A stretch of 19,678 nt of DNA from Sphaerochaeta sp. UBA5849 (lineage in GTDB: Bacteria; Spirochaetota; Spirochaetia; Sphaerochaetales; Sphaerochaetaceae). The DNA is taken from assembly GCA_002432715.1 (NCBI GenBank), contig DJGJ01000067.1:1-19678 (forward strand), read 5' to 3'. Under the pieces are notes generated by a model, which saw only the letters and a program-made list of their open reading frames with translations, had not been told where the DNA came from and searched no databases. Numbering within the stretch: the stretch's first letter is position 1; each line of letters begins with the position of its first letter. Position numbers and translations under genes: made by a program. Of this stretch, positions 13,844-19,678 are shown one piece after another.

Positions 13844-15463
13844 ATGACAAGTTTTGGAATTTGGGGACTTATTCCTCCCGTTCTCACCATTACCCTTGCC
13901 TTTATCACCAAGGACGTAATGGTATCCCTGTTTCTGGGTATTTTCTCTGGTGCAATCATTGTAGCCGGTGGTAATCCCTTGATGGCAATCATCAATCTTA
14001 CCGACATGATTGCAGGTTCACTCAATGATGGATGGAACATCCGCATCTTCCTCTTCTGTGCATTGCTCGGCGGCTTGGTCGGTATGCTCAGCAAGACAGG
14101 TTCCGCCCATGCCTTCGGCCGGTGGGCAGCTGACAAACTGCATACCGAGAAGACCAGCCTTTTGATGACCTGGTTCTGCGGACTCTTGATCTTCATCGAC
14201 GATTACTTCAACAGCCTTGCTGTGGGAACGGTCATGCGCCCGATCACCGATAAGAACAAAGTAAGTCGTGCGCAGCTTGCCTACATCCTCGACTCAACGG
14301 CCGCTCCTGTGTGTATTCTTGTACCCATCTCCAGCTGGGTCATCACGGTGATGTCGATTGTCAAGGGTTCTGAAGGATTTGAAGCTCTCGGGGTAAGCGA
14401 ATTCTCCTTCTTCATGCGCTCCGTACCCTACAATCTATATGCCCTGCTTACCATTCTCATGGTATTGGTCATTATCTTGACCGGTAGGAATTACGGCCCC
14501 ATGGCCCGCAGCATCGCGTACGCCAAGGAAACGGGCAAGCTCTACAACGAGACCTATGGTCCCGCCCCTGGTGAAGTGGACATCGGCGGCAATGAGAATG
14601 CAGCAAAAGCAAAGCCCTTGGACATGCTTTTCCCCATTCTTGTGCTCATTGTCTCTGCAGTGCTTCTCTTCCCGATCACCACATACCTTGGTGCCATCGA
14701 TGGGGAGAGCATCACCAGCTTGGGTGCGGCAGCAGCCTCCATGTCCCTCGGTGATGCCTTCAACAACACCGACGCATCCATGGCCCTCTTCTATGCAGTC
14801 ATTTTCACCTTGGTGATCTCCTACATCTACTACACCGCCCGCAAGCTCTTCACGATTAAATCGGCAAGCGAAGCCATCGGTGACGGTATCAAGTCGATGG
14901 TGCCCGCACTGATCATCCTGACTATGGCTTGGACCATCGGGACAGTCATCAAGAGCAGCCCGGAAGACGGAGGTCTCGGCCTTGCCGCCTTCCTCAGTGA
15001 TGTGGTGGTCGGTGGAGGATTCCCGATTGCTCTGGTCCCCGTCATTGCCTTTGCGCTTTCTGCCCTGATCTCCTTCTCAACCGGAACTTCATGGGGCACA
15101 TTCGCCATCATGATCCCGATTGTAATGCCCATCGCTGTCGGCCTTGCCCAGGCAAAGGGTCTCGCTGATTCCGCTCTGCTCAACGCAGCAATGATCAGTG
15201 TAAGTGCCGTCCTCGGCGGCTCGGTCTTCGGTGACCACGCCTCCCCGATCTCCGACACCACCATTCTCTCTTCCACTGGTGCAGGATGTCCCCACCTTGA
15301 GCACGTAGCAACCCAGATGCCGTATGCCGTTACTGCAGCAATCTGTACGTTGGTAGGATTCATTTTCGGCGGCATCACTCTCAACGTCTTTGTAGCATGG
15401 TTGGCAACACTCATTTGCTTTACCGCAGCGATGGTGTTCCTGCCCCGTTACTACAAGAAATAA
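13844..15463 (+). CDS. nhaC: NhaC-family Na+/H+ antiporter
   Basis: A 539-residue inner-membrane transporter with about 11-13 hydrophobic helices, a usual NhaC length. The family signature FGDHASPISDTTILSS is at residues 462-477, with Asp464, His465 and Asp471 as likely ion-path residues. Other family-like segments are FIDDYFNSLAVGTVMRPITD, PVCILVPISSWVITVM and SFSTGTSWGTFAIMIPI. NhaC members exchange Na+ for H+, and relatives exchange organic acids (MleN), so the second substrate is uncertain. GAGAGG precedes the ATG by 6 bases. It is a single-gene unit closed by its own terminator, though the downstream genes follow on the same strand. A charged loop at about 228-265 probably faces the cytoplasm. 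Confidence 0.9.
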   Translation: MTSFGIWGLIPPVLTITLAFITKDVMVSLFLGIFSGAIIVAGGNPLMAIINLTDMIAGSLNDGWNIRIFLFCALLGGLVGMLSKTGSAHAFGRWAADKLHTEKTSLLMTWFCGLLIFIDDYFNSLAVGTVMRPITDKNKVSRAQLAYILDSTAAPVCILVPISSWVITVMSIVKGSEGFEALGVSEFSFFMRSVPYNLYALLTILMVLVIILTGRNYGPMARSIAYAKETGKLYNETYGPAPGEVDIGGNENAAKAKPLDMLFPILVLIVSAVLLFPITTYLGAIDGESITSLGAAAASMSLGDAFNNTDASMALFYAVIFTLVISYIYYTARKLFTIKSASEAIGDGIKSMVPALIILTMAWTIGTVIKSSPEDGGLGLAAFLSDVVVGGGFPIALVPVIAFALSALISFSTGTSWGTFAIMIPIVMPIAVGLAQAKGLADSALLNAAMISVSAVLGGSVFGDHASPISDTTILSSTGAGCPHLEHVATQMPYAVTAAICTLVGFIFGGITLNVFVAWLATLICFTAAMVFLPRYYKK

Positions 15464-15483
15464 GAAGTCGTTTCTTCTGCTTG

Positions 15484-15509
15484 GCCCGCCGTCCGGCGGG
15501 CTTTGTCTT
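15484..15509 (+). terminator. Terminator of the NhaC gene
   Basis: GCCCGCC (15484-15490) and GGCGGGC (15495-15501) form a 7-bp GC stem with a GTCC loop, followed by TTTGTCTT. It lies 20 bp after the NhaC stop. Confidence 0.85.
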
Positions 15510-15536
15510 GCCCTAGGGTCGTAAGCCTCCTATACT
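15508..15536 (+). promoter_or_regulatory. manA promoter
   Basis: TTGCCC (15508-15513) and TATACT (15531-15536) are exactly 17 bp apart. Transcription would start near 15543, giving a leader of only about 11 bases that begins at the AAGGAGG ribosome site. Confidence 0.65.
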
Positions 15537-15553
15537 TGTATAAGGAGGACGGT

Positions 15554-16765
15554 ATGGACATAGTTCAAATTCAGGGACACATCAAGGAGTATGAGTGGGG
15601 CAACAACTCATTCATTCCCGCTCTTCTCTCTCAAGCAGAAGATGGAAAGAGCAAAGCAGAGCTCTGGTTTGGTACACATCCAAGCGGCGATGCCAAAGTC
15701 GTTGAAAGTGATGAACCGCTTTCTGCGTTTCTTGCAAAGGACAGTCTTCATTGGTTCGGGCAGGAACATGTGGACTGCTTTGGTGAACAGCTTCCCCTCT
15801 TGTTGAAGGTTCTGGCCATCGACAGGCCCCTCTCCATCCAGGTACATCCTACCAAGGCACAAGCTGAAGAGGGGTGGGCCAAGGAAGAACTGTTCCGTGC
15901 CCATCACAGCAAGGAACTTTGGAACTACAAGGATCCGAATCGTAAGGCCGAAGTAATCTATGCTCTTACTCCTATTACGGCAATGTGTGGTTTCAGGCCG
16001 CTCAAGCAGATCATCCCTACTTTGAAACTTCTCATTCCCAATGGGTATGAGAAACATTTCTTGTATTTGGATAAGGAAGTTGAAGATCCAGACACACTTC
16101 TTGCAAAATTATTTGAAGACATCTACACCATGCCGCCCGAGGTGCTAGAAACGCTCATCAGTGAGTATATCGCTTCCTTGAAACAGCACGAGGAGCTTCC
16201 CTTTGCAACCGGTGACGGCGCCTTTTTGGAGAGCAAGGGCATCGTACTCTCCTGCTATGGCGCCTATCCCAAGGACCCCGGATTGTTCTGCCCCTTTCTT
16301 TTGCATGTCAAGCACCTGCATCCGGGTGAAGCCCTCTATTTGGAGCCAAGGACGCTCCATGCATATGTACTGGGCAACGGCATTGAGCTGATGAGCGCCT
16401 CGGACAATGTTCTGCGCGGCGGCCTTACCAACAAGAAAGTGGACGTGAAGGAACTGATGAAAATCTTGGAGATCAAGGGCAAGGAAGTAGAGAAAGCTCC
16501 GATGCTCATTGGCCGTTCGGGACGGCTTCACGTACTCACTCCCACCGAGGAGTTTCACCTGATGGTGCTCAAGAGCGGGACCTACCACATCAATGAGCGA
16601 AGGAGCATCGAGCTGTTGTTCGTAACGGAAGGGCAGGCGGTATTCCAATCATCCACTGAGACCCGTACGCTGCAAAAAGGAAGTTGCCATGTGGTTGCGG
16701 CCTCTCTCTCCTCCTATACCTTGGATGTGGAGGGAATGCTCTTTATCGCCGACGTACCCCGCTGA
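15554..16765 (+). CDS. manA: Mannose-6-phosphate isomerase, class I
   Basis: A 403-residue zinc-dependent cytoplasmic enzyme that interconverts mannose-6-phosphate and fructose-6-phosphate. The zinc ligands are visible: Gln96 and His98 in SIQVHPTKAQAEEG, Glu133 in RKAEVIYAL, and His269 in LEPRTLHAYVLGNGIELMSASDN, with the RGGLTNKKVDV segment following. Both cupin halves are present and the length is normal. The ATG at 15554 is preceded by AAGGAGG at 5 bases; the frame is open 17 codons further upstream but lies in the promoter. The enzyme can feed mannose into glycolysis or supply mannose-6-phosphate for glycan synthesis. Neighbouring genes do not indicate which. Confidence 0.93.
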   Translation: MDIVQIQGHIKEYEWGNNSFIPALLSQAEDGKSKAELWFGTHPSGDAKVVESDEPLSAFLAKDSLHWFGQEHVDCFGEQLPLLLKVLAIDRPLSIQVHPTKAQAEEGWAKEELFRAHHSKELWNYKDPNRKAEVIYALTPITAMCGFRPLKQIIPTLKLLIPNGYEKHFLYLDKEVEDPDTLLAKLFEDIYTMPPEVLETLISEYIASLKQHEELPFATGDGAFLESKGIVLSCYGAYPKDPGLFCPFLLHVKHLHPGEALYLEPRTLHAYVLGNGIELMSASDNVLRGGLTNKKVDVKELMKILEIKGKEVEKAPMLIGRSGRLHVLTPTEEFHLMVLKSGTYHINERRSIELLFVTEGQAVFQSSTETRTLQKGSCHVVAASLSSYTLDVEGMLFIADVPR

Positions 16766-16785
16766 TCATTTTTCTCTCTTTGGGG

Positions 16786-16815
16786 TTGGAAAGCCGGTTG
16801 GCCTGATGCTATAGT
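16786..16815 (+). promoter_or_regulatory. Promoter of the cysteine desulfidase gene, leaderless
   Basis: TTGGAA (16786-16791) and TATAGT (16810-16815) are 18 bp apart. The start site expected 7 bases after the -10 is 16822, the A of the start codon. No ribosome site is present between them. This suggests a leaderless mRNA. Confidence 0.5.
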
Positions 16816-16821
16816 CCTCAT

Positions 16822-18096
16822 ATGGATGATTACCTGAAGGTATTGTATAAGGAGATGCGCCCTGCAATGGGGTGCACGGAACCTGCAGCCTCAGCCCTTG
16901 CAGGTGCGAAGGCCGCTCAGTTGTTGGACGGATATCCCACTACCTTGCACGTGGTAACGAGCAGGGATATGGTGAAAAACTCCATGGGAGTGGGTCTGCC
17001 GAATTGCTCACTCAAAGGAATCCAGGCGGCAGTGGCTCTTGGTGCTGCAGGCGGTGATGTTGAGAAAGGCTTAAGTATTCTCAGTGAGCTGACCGAAGAA
17101 CAAATTCAGCGGGCGATCTCCATGCCGGTTTCGCTTTCCATAGATGCAGAAGTCCCTTCTCTGTATATCAAGGTGATCGCTAACAATGAGACAGGCTCTT
17201 CTGTGGCTGTGATCAGCGGTGAACACGACCGGTTCAGCTATCTTGAGCAGCATGGGCAGGTTCTGCTCAGCTTGGCAGTCGATGCCTGTGGTTCCTCCTT
17301 GGAAGAGGAGGATGAACAGTATATGGGCGGCAGTTGCTTGTCGGAATTACTCGCATGGGTCCAAGAGGCACCCCAGGAGGCCTTGGATTTGGTCCTTGAA
17401 GCCAAAGAGACCAACATGGCCATCGCCCGGCATGCAATGGATCACCCCTACGGACTGTCCGTAGGCAGAATTGCCGCCGAGCCGATCGGCAAAAACCCTT
17501 CCAGTCTCGCTGAAGCCTTCAGCCTTGCTTCCGCAATGGCGGCTGCGGCCAGCGATGCACGAATGGCTGGGTGCCCGCTTCCAGTCATTATCAACAGCGG
17601 CAGCGGAAACCAAGGCATCACCCTGACCGTTCCCTTGGCTGTTGTGGGTTCATACCTACAGTGCAGTGATGAGAAGCTGGCCAAGGCCCTGCTGCTCAGC
17701 CAATTGGTCGGTCTTGCCCTGACTGCCAGAAAAAACAGGCTCAGCGCCTTGTGCGGTGCTTTTACGGCAGCCATCGGTACTGCGTGCGGGTTGGTCTATC
17801 TGCTCGATGGCACGCTTGTAGAGATGGACAGGGCTTTCAACACCATGGTGGGCAACCTGACCGGCATCATCTGTGATGGGGCGAAGATGACCTGTGCCTT
17901 GAAGATTTACAGTTGCGTGGAAGCTGCGAACCTTGCTTGCAAACTCGCTATCAGAGGTATTTCACCGGGAAATGAGAGCGGTATAGTAGGGAAAAGCAGT
18001 AAAGAGACCATGGATTTCCTCTCAAGGATCAGTCGAGAAGGGATGGAGGAGACGGATAAAACGATTCTTTCCATCATGTTGGGAAAACAAGCATGA
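16822..18096 (+). CDS. cyuA: L-cysteine desulfidase family protein (CyuA/UPF0597, Fe-S)
   Basis: A 424-residue cytoplasmic enzyme related to the L-serine dehydratase alpha subunit. Characterised members split L-cysteine to pyruvate, ammonia and sulfide using a [4Fe-4S] cluster. The N-terminal signature MRPAMGCTEPAASAL carries Cys18. Cys311 (SALCGAFTAAIGTACG) and Cys351 (GIICDGAKMTCALK) are 40 residues apart, as are the second and third cluster cysteines (282 and 322) in the Methanocaldococcus enzyme. The Gly/Ser-rich SGSGNQGITLTVP loop is also typical. The start has no Shine-Dalgarno sequence, and the promoter places the RNA end at the ATG. Its last 4 bp overlap the exonuclease start (ATGA). 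Being Fe-S dependent it suits an anaerobe. Activity on serine instead of cysteine cannot be excluded. Confidence 0.85.
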   Translation: MDDYLKVLYKEMRPAMGCTEPAASALAGAKAAQLLDGYPTTLHVVTSRDMVKNSMGVGLPNCSLKGIQAAVALGAAGGDVEKGLSILSELTEEQIQRAISMPVSLSIDAEVPSLYIKVIANNETGSSVAVISGEHDRFSYLEQHGQVLLSLAVDACGSSLEEEDEQYMGGSCLSELLAWVQEAPQEALDLVLEAKETNMAIARHAMDHPYGLSVGRIAAEPIGKNPSSLAEAFSLASAMAAAASDARMAGCPLPVIINSGSGNQGITLTVPLAVVGSYLQCSDEKLAKALLLSQLVGLALTARKNRLSALCGAFTAAIGTACGLVYLLDGTLVEMDRAFNTMVGNLTGIICDGAKMTCALKIYSCVEAANLACKLAIRGISPGNESGIVGKSSKETMDFLSRISREGMEETDKTILSIMLGKQA

Positions 18097-18686
18097 ACTA
18101 TGTTGCAATAGATTTTGAAACGGCGAACGGGTATCCAGGTGGAGCTTGTTCAGTCGCCTTGGCCCGCTTTGATGAAGAGGGGGTGTTGCTGGATACCTAT
18201 TATTCACTCATCCATCCCAAGCACCCCTATTTCGATCCGGGCATGACAGTGGTGCACCAGCTCAAGGATGAAGAGTGCCTTGCCGCCCCGCAGTTTGATG
18301 GGATTTGGCCGGCCATGCGCGACTTCATCGCTAAAGATCTTTTGGTTGCCCATAATGCCGTTTTCGATATGAGCGTACTGAAGGGCTGCTTCGAGGTCTA
18401 CGACCTGGAAGCAAGGCAGATGCCGTACCTCTGTACGTTGACCATTGCAAAGAAGGTTTGGCCGAAAATGCTCAGCTACAAGCTGGCCTATTTGGTTGAC
18501 TACTTTGGGATGGAGTACCAGGCACACTATGCCCTCGATGATGCGATCATGTGCGGAAAAATGATGCACAAGCTCTGTTACGGGCACCTCAACGAGATGC
18601 TCGACCTCAGACGCTTCTTGATCACCAAGGGCATCGAGCCGAAGTTTATCGAGAACCAGCGAAAAGGCGGAGATTTTTTCCTATAA
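18093..18686 (+). CDS. DnaQ-like 3'-5' exonuclease (DEDDh)
   Basis: A 197-residue exonuclease of the DNA polymerase III epsilon fold. The four acidic residues and the histidine are all visible: Asp7 and Glu9 in VAIDFETAN, Asp92 in LLVAHNAVFDMSVL, and His145 with Asp150 in AHYALDDA. This supports a two-metal active site acting on DNA or RNA 3' ends. It is a stand-alone exonuclease domain without polymerase, helicase or BRCT parts. The C-terminal 45 residues are basic. ATGA overlap with the cysteine desulfidase gene means translation is coupled, as there is no clear ribosome site of its own. Its last 41 bp overlap the end of the convergent PAP2 gene. The cellular substrate is unknown. Confidence 0.87.
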   Translation: MNYVAIDFETANGYPGGACSVALARFDEEGVLLDTYYSLIHPKHPYFDPGMTVVHQLKDEECLAAPQFDGIWPAMRDFIAKDLLVAHNAVFDMSVLKGCFEVYDLEARQMPYLCTLTIAKKVWPKMLSYKLAYLVDYFGMEYQAHYALDDAIMCGKMMHKLCYGHLNEMLDLRRFLITKGIEPKFIENQRKGGDFFL

Positions 18687-19545
18687 GTGGATAGAGTCCT
18701 GTTGCCCATAGTCCCACCATTGTATAGCGAAGGAATGCTCCAAGTGCGTACAGCGACTCTGGGATCACCGCTTTGGCTCCCATGAACACCAAGATTCCGA
18801 TCAGTCCGAGTAGATAGCGGAGAATCTGTTTACTTCTCTTCTCCTCGACAATGAAACCTACTTTTTTACTCTCCAAAACAAAACCCAGGTAGCCGCCGCC
18901 ACCAAGGGCGAAGACTTTCATGAGATCTGTGAAAGCAACTTCATCAATCAGGCTCAGGTTGAGGAGAATCGCTGTTATAGCCCCTGCGACGAGGGAAAGA
19001 GATCCGATCCACATGCTCAGGCGTATACGCTTTTGCATGTCATCGTACAGAGCATTCAGGTAACGGCTTACCACGAAGCTGACGGTCACACCCAGCAAAA
19101 GCCCTGCGAAGACATCGATCGGCCAATGTACGCCCAGATAGAGGCGGCTCAAGCCTACGAGTACCATCATGACTGCACAGAAAATGCTTACCGAGCGCTT
19201 TTTGAAGGTAAGGGCGAGAGCGGTGTAGAAAGCTGATCCGGTGGTGGTATGTCCGCTGGGAAATGAATAGCCGGTAGCCGTTTCCAGACGCTTGCCGCCT
19301 ATGGATTCGAGTACCTGAAACGGCCTTGGAGCACGGACAATGGCTTTGAGGATTCCCATGCCGAGGACGGCAAACAGGACTGAGGTGAAAAGTCCAAATC
19401 CTTTCTTCTTGTCATAGTTGTAGAAGATGTAGAGAATGACTGCTATGACGAAGGTCTGTTCGCCCACAGCGGAGGCGATGTTGGCCAGAAAATCAAGGGT
19501 GGGGTTTGCAATGTTGAGAAAGAACAGCATGATGGATTCTTGCAT
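18646..19545 (-). CDS. PAP2-family membrane phosphatase
   Basis: A 299-residue polytopic membrane protein with the three phosphatase motifs in order: K67 x6 R74-P75 (KAIVRAPRP), PSGH at 96-99, and SR at 133-134 with His140 and Asp144 (SRLYLGVHWPID). The family dephosphorylates lipid phosphates such as phosphatidate, phosphatidylglycerol phosphate or undecaprenyl pyrophosphate on the outer face of the inner membrane. About 4-5 helices form the core. About three more follow after residue 175, making it longer than minimal members, and the extra part has no recognised function. AAGGAG is 6 bases before the ATG, and a TTGCCA/TATACT promoter lies just upstream. The 3' end runs 41 bp into the exonuclease gene. 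The lipid substrate is not determinable here. Confidence 0.9.
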   Translation of the reverse strand: MQESIMLFFLNIANPTLDFLANIASAVGEQTFVIAVILYIFYNYDKKKGFGLFTSVLFAVLGMGILKAIVRAPRPFQVLESIGGKRLETATGYSFPSGHTTTGSAFYTALALTFKKRSVSIFCAVMMVLVGLSRLYLGVHWPIDVFAGLLLGVTVSFVVSRYLNALYDDMQKRIRLSMWIGSLSLVAGAITAILLNLSLIDEVAFTDLMKVFALGGGGYLGFVLESKKVGFIVEEKRSKQILRYLLGLIGILVFMGAKAVIPESLYALGAFLRYTMVGLWATGLYPLIGKNLRLFAGSR

Positions 19546-19563
19546 GATTGACTCCTTGAAAGC

Positions 19564-19592
19564 AGTATACGGGAGGAGAATATGTATGGCAA
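19564..19592 (-). promoter_or_regulatory. Promoter of the PAP2 phosphatase gene
   Basis: Read leftward, TTGCCA (19592-19587) and TATACT (19569-19564) are exactly 17 bp apart. The start site would be near 19557, leaving a leader of about 12 bases that holds AAGGAG. Confidence 0.7.
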
Positions 19593-19612
19593 TCGGGTAA
19601 TCGGCAATCCAG

Positions 19613-19641
19613 TTGACAAAAGCATGCGTTTCGTGTAGGTT
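19613..19641 (+). promoter_or_regulatory. Promoter of the tRNA at the right edge
   Basis: A perfect TTGACA (19613-19618) is followed after 17 bp by TAGGTT (19636-19641), a poor -10. The expected start near 19648 is 10 bases before the tRNA-like sequence. Confidence 0.45.
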
Positions 19642-19657
19642 CCAAGAGTGCTTTTTT

Positions 19658-19678
19658 GAGGGTGTAGCGAAGCTGGTT
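19658..19678 (+). tRNA. Probable tRNA gene, 5' part only (cut by window end)
   Basis: GAGGGTG could be the acceptor strand. The next bases fit tRNA core positions: T8, A9, G10-C11-G12 D stem, A14, G15, G18-G19 and T20. The window ends before the anticodon, so the amino acid is unknown. A TTGACA promoter upstream supports it. Confidence 0.55.

Noticed and set aside
14830..15414. Minus-strand frame inside the NhaC gene
   Set aside because: It lies wholly within a well-supported membrane protein gene and has no ribosome site or recognisable domain.
1..19678. CRISPR array, prophage or toxin-antitoxin pair
   Set aside because: I found no series of spaced direct repeats, no phage structural genes other than the encapsulin (a cellular HK97-fold protein), and no small paired genes with such features.

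Overview
The window looks like chromosomal DNA of a spirochaete, most plausibly a Sphaerochaeta/Treponema-type anaerobe. This is inference from gene style: a loose spirochaetal lipobox, a FadL/PorV-like barrel of the treponemal kind, a YesM-type sensor-kinase start beside a sugar ABC operon, and strong AAGGAGG ribosome sites. No rRNA, phage or transposase gene is present and I see no CRISPR array.

Left block (1-6855): the 5' end of a leftward sensor histidine kinase stops abruptly at an AT-rich junction. Divergent from it is a rightward operon: a secreted sugar-binding protein, two permeases, a GH88 unsaturated glucuronyl hydrolase and a heparinase II/III-family lyase. No ATPase is encoded here. 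Both enzymes lack signal peptides, so the operon reads as import of uronate-containing oligosaccharides (glycosaminoglycan-like) followed by cytoplasmic breakdown.

Middle block (6872-9313): a tRNA-Gly(CCC) with its own promoter and terminator, then a leftward two-gene encapsulin nanocompartment operon (encapsulated ferritin with a C-terminal targeting peptide, then the family 1 shell protein). A 340-bp divergent region separates it from a HutC-type GntR regulator. That region holds several palindromes, an orphan terminator-like hairpin, and one composite AT-rich motif that occurs in front of both the nanocompartment operon and the regulator gene.

Third block (9360-13682): a long-chain acyl-CoA synthetase, a lipoprotein of unknown function and a FadL/PorV-like outer-membrane barrel. 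Together they suggest uptake and activation of a hydrophobic substrate.

Right block (13712-19678): an NhaC-family antiporter, mannose-6-phosphate isomerase, a CyuA-type Fe-S L-cysteine desulfidase that appears to be read from a leaderless mRNA, a DEDDh exonuclease overlapping it by 4 bp, a convergent PAP2 phosphatase whose 3' end overlaps the exonuclease by 41 bp, and the first 21 bases of what looks like another tRNA at the right edge.

Most strongly supported: encapsulin/EncFtn pair, tRNA-Gly, ABC/GH88/heparinase operon, manA, NhaC, PAP2. Operators, promoters and the possible small RNA are sequence-pattern inferences.
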